Part shown: piece after piece, positions 38,701-48,762 of the stretch
How the letters are laid out: each line of letters begins with the position of its first letter
How positions within the stretch are numbered: the stretch's first letter is position 1
DNA from: Tenacibaculum pacificus
GTDB taxonomy: Bacteria > Bacteroidota > Bacteroidia > Flavobacteriales > Flavobacteriaceae
Direction: 5' to 3'
Assembly: GCF_027941775.1 (NCBI RefSeq)
Contig: NZ_CP115917.1
Span: 2,089,001-2,153,000 of the forward strand
Length of the DNA: 64,000 nt
Translations under genes and position numbers: made by a program
Notes under the pieces: model-generated
The model's input: only the letters and a program-made list of their open reading frames with translations
The model's database searches: none
What the model was told of the DNA's origin: nothing

Positions 38701-41700
38701 CGCCACTTTCACAAATTGTATACGTTACAGGATAACTTCCTGTTGGCGTATTTGCTACGATAGTTACATTTCCGTCGGCATCTATTAAGATGTTTCCTGT
38801 CGTTACTGGCGTTACATCTGTATTTGCTGTCGTTACTTGAACGCCATTTAAAGTATCGCCTGTTAAAACTTCACCTGCAGAAACATCCGTTGCTCCTGAT
38901 GCTAATGGTGCTAAAGCTGTTCCTAAAATATCATCATCCGCTAATAACTCTCCAACTACTTCTACAGTTACGGTTGCTGTTGTACAGTTTGCTGGATTCG
39001 CGCCACTTTCACAAATTGTATACGTTACAGGATAACTTCCTGTTGGCGTATTTGCTACGATAGTTACATTTCCGTCGGCATCTATTAAGATGTTTCCTGT
39101 TGTTACTGGCGTTACATCGGTATTTGCTGTCGTTACTTGAACGCCATTTAAGGTATCGCCTGTTAAAACTTCACCAGCAGAAACATCCGTTGTTCCTGAT
39201 GCTAATGGTACTAAAGCTGTTCCTAAAACATCATCATCCGCTAATAACTCTCCAACTACTTCTACAGTTACGGTTGCTGTTGTACAGTTTGCTGGATTCG
39301 CACCACTTTCACAAATCGTATACGTTACAGGATAACTTCCTGTTGGCGTATTTGCTACGATAGTTACATTTCCATCGGCATCTATTAAGATGTTTCCTGT
39401 CGTTACTGGCGTTACATCGGTATTTGCTGTCGTTACTTGAACGCCATTTAAAGTATCGCCTGTTAAAACTTCACCTGCAGAAACATCCGTTGCTCCTGAT
39501 GCTAATGGTGCTAAAGCTGTTCCTAAAATATCATCATCAGCTAATAACTCTCCAACTACTTCTACAGTTACGGTTGCTGTTGTACAGTTTGCTGGATTCG
39601 CGCCACTTTCACAAATTGTATACGTTACAGGATAACTTCCTGTTGGCGTATTTGCTACGATAGTTACATTTCCGTCGGCATCTATTAAGATGTTTCCTGT
39701 TGTTACTGGCGTTACATCGGTATTTGCTGTCGTTACTTGAACGCCATTTAAGGTATCGCCTGTTAAAACTTCACCTGCAGAAACATCCGTTGTTCCTGAT
39801 GCTAATGGTGCTAAAGCTGTTCCTAAAATATCATCATCCGCTAATAACTCTCCAACTACTTCTACCGTTACGGTTGCTGTTGTACAGTTTGCTGGATTCG
39901 CGCCACTTTCACAAATCGTATACGTTACAGGATAACTTCCTGTTGGCGTATTTGCTACGATAGTTACATTTCCATCGGCATCTATTAAGATGTTTCCTGT
40001 TGTTACTGGCGTTACATCGGTATTTGCTGTCGTTACTTGAACGCCATTTAAAGTATCGCCTGTTAAAATTTCACCAGCAGAAACATCCGTTGTTCCTGAT
40101 GCTAATGGTACTAAAGCTGTTCCTAAAATATCATCATCCGCTAATAACTCTCCAACTACTTCTACCGTTACGGTTGCTGTTGTACAGTTTGCTGGATTCG
40201 CGCCACTTTCACAAATTGTATACGTTACAGGATAACTTCCTGTTGGCGTATTTGCTACGATAGTTACATTTCCGTCGGCATCTATTAAGATGTTTCCTGT
40301 CGTTACTGGCGTTACATCTGTATTTGCTGTCGTTACTTGAACGCCATTTAAAGTATCACCTGTTAAAACTTCACCTGCAGAAACATCCGTTGCTCCTGAT
40401 GCTAATGGTGCTAAAGCTGTTCCTAAAATATCATCATCCGCTAATAACTCTCCAACTACTTCTACAGTTACGGTTGCTGTTGTACAGTTTGCTGGATTCG
40501 CGCCACTTTCACAAATTGTATACGTTATAGGATAACTTCCTGTTGGCGTATTTGCTACGATAGTTACATTTCCATCGGCATCTATTAAGATGTTTCCTGT
40601 CGTTACTGGCGTTACATCTGTATTTGCTGTCGTTACTTGAACGCCATTTAAAGTATCGCCTGTTAAAACTTCACCAGCAGAAACATCCGTTGCTCCTGAT
40701 GCTAATGGTACTAAAGCTGTTCCTAAAATATCATCATCCGCTAATAACTCTCCAACTACTTCTACCGTTACGGTTGCTGTTGTACAGTTTGCTGGATTCG
40801 CGCCACTTTCACAAATTGTATACGTTACAGGATAACTTCCTGTTGGCGTATTTGCTACGATAGTTACATTTCCGTCGGCATCTATTAAGATGTTTCCTGT
40901 CGTTACTGGCGTTACATCTGTATTTACTGTCGTTACTTGAACGCCATTTAAAGTATCGCCTGTTAAAACTTCACCTGCAGAAACATCCGTTGCTCCTGAT
41001 GCTAATGGTGCTAAAGCTGTTCCTAAAATATCATCATCCGCTAATAACTCTCCAACTACTTCTACCGTTACGGTTGCTGTTGTACAGTTTGCTGGATTCG
41101 CGCCACTTTCACAAATCGTATACGTTACAGGATAACTTCCTGTTGGCGTATTTGCTACGATAGTTACATTTCCGTCGGCATCTATTAAGATGTTTCCTGT
41201 AGTTACTGGCGTTACATCTGTATTTGCTGTCGTTACTTGAACGCCATTTAAAGTATCTCCTGTTAAAACTTCACCAGCAGAAACATCCGTTGCTCCTGAT
41301 GCTAATGGTACTAAAGCTGTTCCTAAAATATCATCATCCGCTAATAACTCTCCAACTACTTCTACCGTTACGGTTGCTGTTGTACAGTTTGCTGGATTCG
41401 CGCCACTTTCACAAATTGTATACGTTACAGGATAACTTCCTGTTGGCGTATTTGCTACGATAGTTACATTTCCGTCGGCATCTATTAAGATGTTTCCTGT
41501 CGTTATTGGCGTTACATCTGTATTTGCTGTCGTTACTTGAACGCCATTTAAAGTATCGCCTGTTAAAACTTCACCTGCAGAAACATCCGTTGTTCCTGAT
41601 GCTAATGGTGCTAAAGCTGTTCCTAAAATATCATCATCCGCTAATAACTCTCCAACTACTTCTACCGTTACGGTTGCTGTTGTACAGTTTGCTGGATTCG

Positions 41701-44700
41701 CGCCACTTTCACAAATTGTATACGTTACAGGATAACTTCCTGTTGGCGTATTTGCTACGATAGTTACATTTCCATCGGCATCTATTAAGATGTTTCCTGT
41801 AGTTACTGGCGTTACATCTGTATTTGCTGTCGTTACTTGAACGCCATTTAAAGTATCGCCTGTTAAAACTTCACCAGCAGAAACATCCGTTGCTCCTGAT
41901 GCTAATGGTACTAAAGCTGTTCCTAAAATATCATCATCCGCTAATAACTCTCCAACTACTTCTACCGTTACGGTTGCTGTTGTACAGTTTGCTGGATTCG
42001 CGCCACTTTCACAAATTGTATACGTTACAGGATAACTTCCTGTTGGCGTATTTGCTACGATAGTTACATTTCCGTCGGCATCTATTAAGATGTTTCCTGT
42101 TGTTACTGGCGTTACATCGGTATTTGCTGTCGTTACTTGAACGCCATTTAAGGTATCGCCTGTTAAAACTTCACCTGCAGAAACATCCGTTGTTCCTGAT
42201 GCTAATGGTGCTAAAGCTGTTCCTAAAACATCATCATCCGCTAATAACTCTCCAACTACTTCTACAGTTACGGTTGCTGTTGTACAGTTTGCTGGATTCG
42301 CGCCACTTTCACAAATCGTATACGTTACAGGATAACTTCCTGTTGGCGTATTTGCTACGATAGTTACATTTCCATCGGCATCTATTAAGATGTTTCCTGT
42401 CGTTACTGGCGTTACATCGGTATTTGCTGTCGTTACTTGAACGCCATTTAAAGTATCGCCTGTTAAAACTTCACCTGCAGAAACATCCGTTGCTCCTGAT
42501 GCTAATGGTGCTAAAGCTGTTCCTAAAATATCATCATCAGCTAATAACTCTCCAACTACTTCTACAGTTACGGTTGCTGTTGTACAGTTTGCTGGATTCG
42601 CGCCACTTTCACAAATTGTATACGTTACAGGATAACTTCCTGTTGGCGTATTTGCTACGATAGTTACATTTCCGTCGGCATCTATTAAGATGTTTCCTGT
42701 TGTTACTGGCGTTACATCGGTATTTGCTGTCGTTACTTGAACGCCATTTAAGGTATCGCCTGTTAAAACTTCACCTGCAGAAACATCCGTTGTTCCTGAT
42801 GCTAATGGTGCTAAAGCTGTTCCTAAAATATCATCATCCGCTAATAACTCTCCAACTACTTCTACCGTTACGGTTGCTGTTGTACAGTTTGCTGGATTCG
42901 CGCCACTTTCACAAATCGTATACGTTACAGGATAACTTCCTGTTGGTGTATTTGCTACGATAGTTACATTTCCATCGGCATCTATTAAGATGTTTCCTGT
43001 TGTTACTGGCGTTACATCGGTATTTGCTGTCGTTACTTGAACGCCATTTAAAGTATCGCCTGTTAAAACTTCACCAGCAGAAACATCCGTTGTTCCTGAT
43101 GCTAATGGTACTAAAGCTGTTCCTAATGTATCATCATTTGCTACTAAAATATTAACAACATATAATGTTGCACAATTAATCTCTCTAATACAAATATTAT
43201 TATCACGAGTTATTAAAACACAATATTCTGTTGCATCTAACCCCGTTACACTAGTTATATTTAATGTATTTGTTGTAAAATCTGTATAATTAGTATCTGT
43301 TCCATCTATAATTGTTCCTCCTGAATCTGGATTACCAATATACCATTGATAATTAATACCAGCATTAGCATTGCCTAAAGCTCCATAAGTTGGTGCTCCT
43401 GTTACATAACTAGTCGCAGTATCTGCTGTTCCCACAACACTAAAGCTACCTGATTCTCCAAAAACCTTTGTTTGATTAACAGGTGCTGTAACAATCATCA
43501 ATCTTGTTGCATTGATTACTGAAACCGTAGTTCCCTGAGGACTTCCTGTTGCTGTTGGTATTCCTGTTATAAGATCTACCGTAGTTCCTAAATTTAATGA
43601 ACTACCACCAGTACTACCCCCTATTAGTGTAGTTAAGCCTGTTATTATATTATTTGCTGCTTCTGATGCATCAGGACAACCATCATTATCACTATCAGTA
43701 TCAAAACTATCAATAATTCCATCATCATCAGTATCAACAGCTCCTTCAACAGTATCTAAAATACCATCATTATCATCATCCTGATCTACAGAATCCTGAA
43801 TTCCATCTAAATCATTATCAGGTAAAACTGTTACAGTAACAGTAGAGTTACTGCAGTTAGTTGGAGAAGGCTTACAAGCATTATATACTAATGTATAAAT
43901 CCCTGCATTTGTGCCTGATGCAACTTCTACAGCACCTGTAGTTGTATTTAATGTTACCCCTGCATTTGTTGAACTTACCTCAAATAAATCAACATCTGCT
44001 AAAGGTGGATTTGTAGTTCCTCCTACAGTATCATTCACTAAAACATTAGCTACTGCAATACCTCCTGATTCTGTAAGCGTACCTGCATCATCATTTGTTA
44101 TAATTATAGGTGTACCACCTACTCCTGAAACAAACACTCCTGAATCATACCAATCATCTCCTACATCAGCAATGGCTATTTTCATATGATAAACAACTCC
44201 TACTGTTAAATTTATATTTGTAGAAAACTTTTTTGTTATTCCATTAAATTCAGTATGAATAGGAAAAGGACCTGGATTTGTATTACCTGGTCCTGAATTA
44301 TTAGGGTCAGCATCATTATCTAAAACACGCCCATTATTTATATATAATGCGCTTTGAGTTAAATCAGTTACGTTTGTTAAACTCCCTCCTTGAGAACCTC
44401 TAAAACCTGCATTTACATTATTAATAGATACAGGATTAGATGTTCCTGGTACTATTGCTAAGTTTAGCGCAGGAGTTTCTCCTAAATCGTATGCACCATT
44501 ATTATTAATATCTCCATCTGGTACTGTAGCATCTACTCCAGTAGGATCAGATACAAAAAAGCCAAATACATCATTAAAACTAGAACCTACATAGTCTGGA
44601 AATTCTTCTGAAGCAAATTGATACTCAACTAAAACACCTGTATAATTAGGTAATGCTTGAAAATCAAATTCAAAAATTACTACATCATTTCTAGCTCTGG

Positions 44701-45055
44701 AATCAATATTAACTAAATCCATATCATCTAAGACACCTGCTGCACCAAGTTTATCACTATGTCCATTAGATCTATTCGTAGAAAAGGCATTTACTATTGT
44801 TGATGTAGTTAAAGCAATACCACTATCAAGTTCTAAACCAGCACCTGCTTTTCCATTTGAGAAAACACCTACACGCTCTATATCTCCCTTAGTTATAACA
44901 GGGTTCGTTATTAACACACCGGAGGCCTGTAGTTGAGCTGCTAATTGAACAGCTGTTTGACTGTCTGTAAATGTTGCTTGGGCGTAAGTGCTATTAACAC
45001 CTATTAGCAACAAAACAAAAAACAGTACGTTTTTTAAAAAGTAGTTTTTTTTCAT
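32789..45055 (-). CDS. Giant T9SS-secreted repeat adhesin, cassette 3 (4088 aa)
   Basis: Signal peptide ([19 protein letters not shown]...TYAQ); choice-of-anchor L domain to about residue 330 ([41 protein letters not shown]); TSP3-like calcium motifs about 420-480; one Ig-like domain about 530-630 ([14 protein letters not shown] ... [12 protein letters not shown]); thirty 100-residue repeats (about 638-3638); two divergent related units to about 3840; a long TSP3-like region ([19 protein letters not shown] ... [15 protein letters not shown]); and the type B T9SS C-terminal domain. The frame is intact for 12.3 kb. This is probably a long calcium-stiffened surface fibre exported with PorP3; the N-terminal domain is the likely tip. 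Confidence 0.95.
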   Translation of the reverse strand: MKKNYFLKNVLFFVLLLIGVNSTYAQATFTDSQTAVQLAAQLQASGVLITNPVITKGDIERVGVFSNGKAGAGLELDSGIALTTSTIVNAFSTNRSNGHSDKLGAAGVLDDMDLVNIDSRARNDVVIFEFDFQALPNYTGVLVEYQFASEEFPDYVGSSFNDVFGFFVSDPTGVDATVPDGDINNNGAYDLGETPALNLAIVPGTSNPVSINNVNAGFRGSQGGSLTNVTDLTQSALYINNGRVLDNDADPNNSGPGNTNPGPFPIHTEFNGITKKFSTNINLTVGVVYHMKIAIADVGDDWYDSGVFVSGVGGTPIIITNDDAGTLTESGGIAVANVLVNDTVGGTTNPPLADVDLFEVSSTNAGVTLNTTTGAVEVASGTNAGIYTLVYNACKPSPTNCSNSTVTVTVLPDNDLDGIQDSVDQDDDNDGILDTVEGAVDTDDDGIIDSFDTDSDNDGCPDASEAANNIITGLTTLIGGSTGGSSLNLGTTVDLITGIPTATGSPQGTTVSVINATRLMIVTAPVNQTKVFGESGSFSVVGTADTATSYVTGAPTYGALGNANAGINYQWYIGNPDSGGTIIDGTDTNYTDFTTNTLNITSVTGLDATEYCVLITRDNNICIREINCATLYVVNILVANDDTLGTALVPLASGTTDVSAGEVLTGDTLNGVQVTTANTDVTPVTTGNILIDADGNVTIVANTPTGSYPVTYTICESGANPANCTTATVTVEVVGELLADDDILGTALAPLASGTTDVSAGEVLTGDTLNGVQVTTANTDVTPVTTGNILIDADGNVTIVANTPTGSYPVTYTICESGANPANCTTATVTVEVVGELLADDDILGTALAPLASGATDVSAGEVLTGDTLNGVQVTTANTDVTPVTTGNILIDADGNVTIVANTPTGSYPVTYTICESGANPANCTTATVTVEVVGELLADDDVLGTALAPLASGTTDVSAGEVLTGDTLNGVQVTTANTDVTPVTTGNILIDADGNVTIVANTPTGSYPVTYTICESGANPANCTTATVTVEVVGELLADDDILGTALVPLASGATDVSAGEVLTGDTLNGVQVTTANTDVTPVTTGNILIDADGNVTIVANTPTGSYPVTYTICESGANPANCTTATVTVEVVGELLADDDILGTALAPLASGTTDVSAGEVLTGDTLNGVQVTTANTDVTPITTGNILIDADGNVTIVANTPTGSYPVTYTICESGANPANCTTATVTVEVVGELLADDDILGTALVPLASGATDVSAGEVLTGDTLNGVQVTTANTDVTPVTTGNILIDADGNVTIVANTPTGSYPVTYTICESGANPANCTTATVTVEVVGELLADDDILGTALAPLASGATDVSAGEVLTGDTLNGVQVTTVNTDVTPVTTGNILIDADGNVTIVANTPTGSYPVTYTICESGANPANCTTATVTVEVVGELLADDDILGTALVPLASGATDVSAGEVLTGDTLNGVQVTTANTDVTPVTTGNILIDADGNVTIVANTPTGSYPITYTICESGANPANCTTATVTVEVVGELLADDDILGTALAPLASGATDVSAGEVLTGDTLNGVQVTTANTDVTPVTTGNILIDADGNVTIVANTPTGSYPVTYTICESGANPANCTTATVTVEVVGELLADDDILGTALVPLASGTTDVSAGEILTGDTLNGVQVTTANTDVTPVTTGNILIDADGNVTIVANTPTGSYPVTYTICESGANPANCTTATVTVEVVGELLADDDILGTALAPLASGTTDVSAGEVLTGDTLNGVQVTTANTDVTPVTTGNILIDADGNVTIVANTPTGSYPVTYTICESGANPANCTTATVTVEVVGELLADDDILGTALAPLASGATDVSAGEVLTGDTLNGVQVTTANTDVTPVTTGNILIDADGNVTIVANTPTGSYPVTYTICESGANPANCTTATVTVEVVGELLADDDVLGTALVPLASGTTDVSAGEVLTGDTLNGVQVTTANTDVTPVTTGNILIDADGNVTIVANTPTGSYPVTYTICESGANPANCTTATVTVEVVGELLADDDILGTALAPLASGATDVSAGEVLTGDTLNGVQVTTANTDVTPVTTGNILIDADGNVTIVANTPTGSYPVTYTICESGANPANCTTATVTVEVVGELLADDDILGTALVPLASGATDVSAGEVLTGDTLNGVQVTTANTDVTPVTTGNILIDADGNVTIVANTPTGSYPVTYTICESGANPANCTTATVTVEVVGELLADDDILGTALAPLASGATDVSAGEVLTGDTLNGVQVTTANTDVTPITTGNILIDADGNVTIVANTPTGSYPVTYTICESGANPANCTTATVTVEVVGELLADDDILGTALVPLASGATDVSAGEVLTGDTLNGVQVTTANTDVTPVTTGNILIDADGNVTIVANTPTGSYPVTYTICESGANPANCTTATVTVEVVGELLADDDVLGTALVPLASGTTDVSAGEVLTGDTLNGVQVTTANTDVTPVTTGNILIDADGNVTIVANTPTGSYPITYTICESGANPANCTTATVTVEVVGELLADDDILGTALAPLASGATDVSAGEVLTGDTLNGVQVTTANTDVTPVTTGNILIDADGNVTIVANTPTGSYPVTYTICESGANPANCTTATVTVEVVGELLADDDILGTALVPLASGTTDVSAGEILTGDTLNGVQVTTANTDVTPVTTGNILIDADGNVTIVANTPTGSYPVTYTICESGANPANCTTATVTVEVVGELLADDDILGTALAPLASGTTDVSAGEVLTGDTLNGVQVTTANTDVTPVTTGNILIDADGNVTIVANTPTGSYPVTYTICESGANPANCTTATVTVEVVGELLADDDILGTALAPLASGATYVSAGEVLTGDTLNGVQVTTANTDVTPVTTGNILIDADGNVTIVANTPTGSYPVTYTICESGANPANCTTATVTVEVVGELLADDDILGTALAPLASGATDVSAGEVLTGDTLNGVQVTTANTDVTPVTTGNILIDADGNVTIVANTPTGSYPVTYTICESGANPANCTTATVTVEVVGELLADDDVLGTALVPLASGTTDVSAGEVLTGDTLNGVQVTTANTDVTPVTTGNILIDADGNVTIVANTPTGSYPVTYTICESGANPANCTTATVTVEVVGELLADDDILGTALAPLASGATDVSAGEVLTGDTLNGVQVTTANTDVTPVTTGNILIDADGNVTIVANTPTGSYPVTYTICESGANPANCTTATVTVEVVGELLADDDILGTALVPLASGATDVSAGEVLTGDTLNGVQVTTANTDVTPVTTGNILIDADGNVTIVANTPTGSYPVTYTICESGANPANCTTATVTVEVVGELLADDDILGTALAPLASGTTDVSAGEVLTGDTLNGVQVTTANTDVTPITTGNILIDADGNVTIVANTPTGSYPVTYTICESGANPANCTTATVTVEVVGELLADDDILGTALVPLASGATDVSAGEVLTGDTLNGVQVTTANTDVTPVTTGNILIDADGNVTIVANTPTGSYPVTYTICESGANPANCTTATVTVEVVGELLADDDILGTALAPLASGATDVSAGEVLTGDTLNGVQVTTVNTDVTPVTTGNILIDADGNVTIVANTPTGSYPVTYTICESGANPANCTTATVTVEVVGELLASSDILTPITSGGTTSSVTDNDTLNSTLIIVGSGVGEITLSADPNGTNPSGFILNPNGTITVEANIPSGTYAFEYQICENGANPENCQIAVATVIVANPIDAINDDYSNNPLAAGSVTPSVLINDLLDGNSVIIGTGVGEVTLSGNPNGTNPLGFTFNSDGTIAISTVIASGDYTLEYQICENGSTPIKCNIATVTILVGVDTDGDGILNTDDIDDDNDGILDTNEGDGTIDTDSDGIPDSLDTDSDNDSVLDIIEGNDVDGNGIPDIIPSGVDTDLDGLDDVFDTDNGGVPTNPSDTDGDGTFDYQDIDDDNDGINTIDENPGDDDITTNDSMDTNENGIPDYLDADANPCGTPYNIMTPDNDGDNDVFFISCIDKPEYAKNTVEIFNRWGNTVYKASGYNNESVAFTGISNGRSTISVDEKLPPGTYYYVIDLGDGSKPKVGWLYINR
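34140..43140 (-). repeat. Tandem array of thirty 300-bp (100-aa) repeats in adhesin 3
   Basis: The unit recurs at exactly 300 bases from 34140 to 43140. Its protein has GTAL(A/V)[42 protein letters not shown] and [12 protein letters not shown], with two Cys. Rare variants show higher-order copying: GTTATAGG at 37526 and 40526 (10 units apart), CGTTATTGG in the units at 34861, 38161 and 41461 (11 units apart), TATTTACTG at 34321 and 40921 and GTATCTCC near 34650 and 41250 (22 units apart). Confidence 0.95.
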
Positions 45056-45330
45056 AAGTAATAATTTAAAAAATTGATTAAATCAAAAACACAACTGCTA
45101 TTTAAAGATGTTATACTTCTAATTTAAGAAAGGATTTATTATTTTATATAGCTATTATTTAAGACGTTAAATATATTATTTTTTTTTAAAAAAATAGACA
45201 ATACATTTATTATCAAATGCTATATCATTTTATAATAATTATGACACATTTTATATCAAAAAGTCACAAAAAATATTAAATATCAATAATATTATACCTA
45301 TTTTTATTAATCCTAATTTTTTACATAAAG

Positions 45331-45776
45331 ATGAATATTAATTTCAAAGCGATTAAAAAAGAAGAAATACTTACTATTCTTCCGATAATGCAAAAAGTAA
45401 ACACAACAACGCCTTCTAATATACTAAAAAAAGGATATTAGAAATGTCAAACTACAACACTTATGAATGTGTTGGTATTTTTGATGATGATTTGCTAATC
45501 GGTATTTCTGGCTTATGGTATAGTACACGTCATTACATAGGAAAAAGTGTAGAACCTGATCATGTTTTTATAGATGAAACTTACCGTGGAAAAAAATTAG
45601 GAAAGCAATTTTTTAGCTGGATTTACGAATACACCAAAGAAAAAGGCTGTGAAGCCATGGAATTAAACACGTATACGGCTAATAGAAAGTCTCATAAATT
45701 TTATTATAACGAAGGCTTTGAAATCTATGGCTTTCATTTTCTGAAAGTTATGAGAAAAGATCAAAGTTTTTATTAA
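45331..45776 (+). pseudogene. GNAT-family N-acetyltransferase with a 5' frameshift
   Basis: Reconstructed 148 residues from ATG 45331 (MNINFKAIKKEEILTILPIM). The frame breaks in an A7 run near 45426-45432; with one more A it continues KKRILEMSNYNTYECVGIF. The intact part (from 45444) has the GNAT acetyl-CoA motif region VFIDETYRGKKLGKQFFSWI (R/QxxGxG/A-type loop as RGKKLG) and the C-terminal strand AMELNTYTANRKSHKFYYNEGFEIYGFHF. It acetylates an unknown amine. It is divergent from adhesin 3, with 275 AT-rich bases between that hold both promoters. Probably a run-length sequencing error, or a true frameshift. Confidence 0.75.
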
Positions 45777-45792
45777 ATTTATTCAAAAAATG

Positions 45793-45823
45793 TTTGCAGA
45801 TTACAGAAACAGTGTTATATTTG
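45793..45823 (+). promoter_or_regulatory. Bacteroidota promoter of the tRNA-Gly operon
   Basis: TTTG at 45793-45796 and TATATTTG at 45816-45823 are separated by 19 bases, matching the Bacteroidota primary sigma consensus (TTTG, 19-21 bases, TAnnTTTG). The first tRNA-Gly begins 70 bases after the -7 box. Confidence 0.85.
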
Positions 45824-45893
45824 CAACCGCTTAACGATATAAGCTTTTTATATCAAAAGCATTACAAGTAATTGTAATTAAATCTTTACCAAT

Positions 45894-45966
45894 GCGAAAG
45901 TAGCTCAGTTGGTAGAGCGTCAGCCTTCCAAGCTGAATGTCGCCAGTTCGAACCTGGTCTTTCGCT
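45894..45966 (+). tRNA. tRNA-Gly (anticodon TCC), copy 1
   Basis: 73 bases with acceptor GCGAAAG pairing CTTTCGC, D-arm TAGCTCAGTTGGTAGAGC, anticodon loop CTTCCAA (TCC) and T-arm GTTCGAAC. CCA is not encoded. First of three identical copies. Confidence 0.97.
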
Positions 45967-46010
45967 CTAAAGTCTTTAAAAGATAGACTCTAAAATCTCT
46001 ATTTACCAAT

Positions 46011-46083
46011 GCGAAAGTAGCTCAGTTGGTAGAGCGTCAGCCTTCCAAGCTGAATGTCGCCAGTTCGAACCTGGTCTTTCGCT
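46011..46083 (+). tRNA. tRNA-Gly (anticodon TCC), copy 2
   Basis: Identical in sequence to the copy at 45894; the 44-base spacer before it closely matches the 43-base spacer after it, so tRNA plus spacer were duplicated together. Confidence 0.97.
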
Positions 46084-46126
46084 CACAGTCTTTAAAAGAT
46101 AGACTTTAAAATCTTTATTTACCAAT

Positions 46127-46199
46127 GCGAAAGTAGCTCAGTTGGTAGAGCGTCAGCCTTCCAAGCTGAATGTCGCCAGTTCGAACCTGGTCTTTCGCT
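46127..46199 (+). tRNA. tRNA-Gly (anticodon TCC), copy 3
   Basis: Identical to copies 1 and 2. It is directly followed by a strong terminator, so the three are one transcript. Confidence 0.97.
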
Positions 46200-46201
46200 C
46201 A

Positions 46202-46235
46202 AAAATCCGAAAACATTATGTTTTCGGATTTTTTT
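46202..46235 (+). terminator. Terminator of the tRNA-Gly operon
   Basis: AATCCGAAAACATTATGTTTTCGGATT-type hairpin (stem about 11 bp, AATCCGAAAAC / GTTTTCGGATT) followed by T8; begins two bases after the last tRNA. Confidence 0.93.
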
Positions 46236-46270
46236 TGTTTTATACATATTTCAAAAGAAAAATGATTTGT

Positions 46271-46358
46271 AGCTATTTCCCGCTTTCCGCACTCGCTTTT
46301 TTTATTTTTTCAAAAGAAAAATAAAAAAGAGCTCAAACAATTGCTTCAATCGGGGCTA
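46271..46358 (+). repeat. Interspersed intergenic element, copy 1
   Basis: About 88 bases beginning AGCTATTTCCCGCTTTCCGC and ending AATTGCTTCAATCGGGGCTA, with an A/T-rich centre (T-run, AAAAGAAAAA, A-run, GAGCTC). Near-identical copies at 52488-52580 (inverted) and 57257-57348. All three lie between genes. The ends TAGC..CCCG and CGGG..GCTA are partly complementary, so the RNA could fold. Probably a REP-like element of Flavobacteriaceae. Confidence 0.88.
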
Positions 46359-46421
46359 GACTTATTTACTAAATTTAGTCATCAATTTAAAAGCCTGTTC
46401 ATATCTACAGAATATATCAGC

Positions 46422-46453
46422 AAAAAAAATAACCTCACAAAGAAGTTATTTTT
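46422..46453 (-). terminator. Hairpin terminator downstream of the rhomboid gene
   Basis: AATAAC-CTC / GAAGTTATT imperfect stem with flanking A and T runs, about 50 bases beyond the minus-strand rhomboid stop. Confidence 0.6.
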
Positions 46454-46499
46454 TCACCAATTTTATAAAATCAAAATATTATCTATAAATAATATTTCA

Positions 46500-47147
46500 C
46501 TATTTATTTCCTTTTAATTTATCACCAAACAAAAACAAGCCAACAATAATAACTCCGATAACACCTATTAATAACATATTATTATTAATTACACTTGGTC
46601 TTAAAATCAAGGTTATTAAGTATCCACCAATTGCACCACCTAAATGTGCAGAATGACCAACATTACCAACGTTATTTTTCATTCCATAAATAGAGTACAA
46701 TAAATATCCGATTCCAAAAACATAACCAGGTAAAGGAATTGGAATAGGAAACATTACCAATGTCATATCTGGATACAACATAATTGCAGAAAAAACAATT
46801 CCCGACACAGCTCCCGAAGCTCCTACCGCACTATAATAAAATTCATTTTTATGCTGATATAAAGAATATAAACTTCCAGCAAGTAAACTAACCAAATAGA
46901 TTCCTATAAAATATCCAGTACCAAAATTAACCTGCACTACTTTTCCAAAAAGATATAAAGCATACATATTAAATCCTAAATGCATCCAATCGGTACGTAA
47001 AAAACCTGAGGTTATCATTCTGATTTTTTCACCACTAAGTATTTTTTGTATCTGAAATTTATATCTATCAAAAAAAATGACATCATTAAACCCTTTATAA
47101 GAAACGATAACGTTTATCGCTATTAATATTAAAATAATTTGATTCAT
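46500..47147 (-). CDS. Rhomboid-family intramembrane serine protease
   Basis: 215 residues, six hydrophobic helices. Catalytic Ser in VGASGAVSGIVF (GASG), catalytic His in the last-helix motif GHSAHLGGAIGG, and the Asn/His region WMHLGFNMYALYLFG. It cleaves membrane-anchored proteins within the inner membrane; the substrate is not predictable. It stands alone on the minus strand between the tRNA-Gly cluster and a small Cys-rich gene. Length is usual for the short bacterial form without extra domains. All catalytic residues are present, so it should be active. Confidence 0.93.
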   Translation of the reverse strand: MNQIILILIAINVIVSYKGFNDVIFFDRYKFQIQKILSGEKIRMITSGFLRTDWMHLGFNMYALYLFGKVVQVNFGTGYFIGIYLVSLLAGSLYSLYQHKNEFYYSAVGASGAVSGIVFSAIMLYPDMTLVMFPIPIPLPGYVFGIGYLLYSIYGMKNNVGNVGHSAHLGGAIGGYLITLILRPSVINNNMLLIGVIGVIIVGLFLFGDKLKGNK

Positions 47148-47340
47148 AGTATCGTATTTACGTATGATTAATTGCTTGTTTTAAACACTAAAATTGGTAA
47201 AGAATGTAATCGAAAATCTGCGAGTAATCTTACAACTAAAATTAATTACACATGATTTTAGCAAATCGTTGTTCTTATCCTAAAATACATACCAGAGTAA
47301 AAAAACAGATCAAGTAATACATTTAATTAGTAGCACTTAA

Positions 47341-47509
47341 TTATTCACAAGGAGGTTTTATATTACAAGGATAATTTATAGAGCTATTTTGATTCACTAT
47401 TTGTCCACCATTCCATCCTTGTGATTCATATGTACAAGTACACACCCCTTCATCAGTACATTTAATACATTAAAAATAAAACAAAAAACAAGAGTAAATA
47501 ATTTTTCAT
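47341..47509 (-). pseudogene. Small Cys-rich exported peptide, one frameshift (55 aa if repaired)
   Basis: ATG at 47509 opens MKNYLLLFFVLFL, a short basic-hydrophobic export signal, then stops. One base out of frame the DNA continues CIKCTDEGVCTCTYESQGWN ... NSSINYPCNIKPPCE with six Cys and a TAA at 47341-47343. The span is 56 codons plus one base, so removing one base near 47473 joins the signal to the Cys-rich part. The first Cys might be a lipidation site, but the preceding residues are not a good lipobox. No known family. Small exported Cys-rich peptides are common in Flavobacteriaceae. The rest of 47148-47692 shows nothing else convincing. Confidence 0.5.
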
Positions 47510-47631
47510 AAAGTTTAAATTTTAAACGTAAAGATAATAAATTTTTAAAATAACAGCTTTTGAAAAAGCTAATAATCAAAAGTAAATGATTCGTAATTTA
47601 ATACGATATTTGCATTTTTAAAATTTAACAC

Positions 47632-48544
47632 ATGTAAGTTTTTAAGTTTCGCAATTGTATATCCTTTTATTTGGGTATCTTCAAGATTACCAATGCGTAT
47701 CTTGTATATTTTTTCTGATTTCTTTTTCTTAATTTTATATTATATTGTTGGCTACCGAAAAAAAGTAGTTGAAGCTAATATAAAAATAGCTTTTCCAACT
47801 AAAAATGAGAGTGAAATAAACAAAATATCTAAAAAATTCTTTAAACATTTTGTTGATTTAATTTTTGAGAGTATTAAAGCTTTTTCTATCAGTAAAAAAG
47901 AAATAGACAAACGCTACAAATACACAAATGCATCATTAATTAACAACTACGCCAAACAAGGAAAAAGCATTGTTCTATTAGGTGCGCATCAAGCAAATTG
48001 GGAATGGGTATTTGCCCTACCTCAACATTTAAATATTAGTTGCTACGGAGCTTATACAAAATTACAGAATCCTTATTTTGAAAAAGTAATAAAAAGCTCG
48101 AGACGTAAATACGGTTTTGATGGAGTTCCTAGTCAATTATTCAATAAAAGAATAAACGAAAGACAAGCAAAAGGCATACAAAGTTTATACATACTACTTA
48201 GCGACCAATCACCTCAACTACACAGAGCAAGATATTGGACTAATTTTTTAAATGAAAAAGTTCCTGTACACACAGGTGCGGAAGTATTAGCCAAAAAATA
48301 TGATTTAGTAGTTATCAACATGAATACTACTAAAATTAAAAGAGGTTACTTTGAAACAACATTTGAATTAATAACCGACAATGCTAAAGATTTTGACAAA
48401 AATCAAATTACTGATAAATTTTTAGAAGTAACCGAAAGAAATATAAAAGCACAACCCGAATGTTATTTATGGTCTCATAAACGTTTTAAACATAAAGGAA
48501 AATATAACGAGTGGTTAGAAAAGACTAAAAAGCATCGAAATTAA
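47632..48544 (+). CDS. LpxL/HtrB-like lysophospholipid acyltransferase; 5' end uncertain
   Basis: The clear frame starts at ATG 47693 (283 residues), but the preceding in-frame codons read IVYPFIWVSSRLPMRILYIFSDF, the usual membrane N-terminus of this family. An ATG at 47632 reaches that frame if one base is removed after it (ATG-T-AAGTTT), giving 303 residues and 913 bases = 304 codons plus one. The catalytic motif is GAHQANWEW (HxxxxxE type; His acts as base), followed by conserved blocks around SDQSPQ and the C-terminal PECYLWSHKRFK. It adds a secondary acyl chain to lipid A or a related lipid at the inner membrane. A hairpin terminator overlaps the stop. Confidence 0.85.
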
Positions 48545-48561
48545 TTTCGATGCTTTTTTTG
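48529..48561 (+). terminator. Terminator of the acyltransferase gene
   Basis: AAGCATCGAAATTAATTTCGATGCTT palindrome followed by T8; it overlaps the last codons and stop of the gene. Confidence 0.93.
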
Positions 48562-48584
48562 ATTTAATTTTAAATTTTACGTAC

Positions 48585-48618
48585 AAAAAAATCCTTCTTA
48601 AAAAGAAGGATTTAATTT
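48585..48618. terminator. Hairpin downstream of tRNA-His
   Basis: AATCCTTCTT / AAGAAGGATT stem with short A-rich loop, A-rich before and T-rich after on both strands; lies directly beyond the 3' end of tRNA-His (minus strand). Confidence 0.8.
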
Positions 48619-48621
48619 TTG

Positions 48622-48696
48622 GGTGGAAGACGGGATTCGAACCCGCGACCCTCGGTACCACAAACCGATACTCTAACCAACTGAGCTACAACCACC
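48622..48696 (-). tRNA. tRNA-His (anticodon GTG)
   Basis: On the minus strand: acceptor GTGGTTG, D-arm TAGCTCAGTTGGTTAGAGT, anticodon stem TCGGT/ACCGA with loop TTGTGGT (GTG), T-arm GGGTTCGAATCCC. A G at position -1 opposite C73 is the identity signal of tRNA-His. CCA is not encoded. Confidence 0.96.
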
Positions 48697-48762
48697 ATTT
48701 AATTGCGAGTGCAAATATATAACTCTTTTACTGTTCCACCAAACTTTTTTTGAAGTTTTTTT

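Noticed and set aside
34624-42963. Dozens of plus-strand frames of 68-87 codons
   Set aside because: Each is the same antisense shadow of one 300-bp unit of adhesin 3, rich in Leu/His, with no independent support.
34140-43140. CRISPR or satellite DNA
   Set aside because: Exact 300-bp periodicity stays in frame with two Cys per unit, so it is a protein repeat array.
8270-45055. Insertion sequence or integron as the cause of cassette duplication
   Set aside because: No transposase, integrase, terminal inverted repeat or attachment site was seen at the cassette borders; simple unequal recombination is enough.
46142-46324. 60-codon plus-strand frame
   Set aside because: It overlaps the third tRNA-Gly, its terminator and the interspersed repeat.
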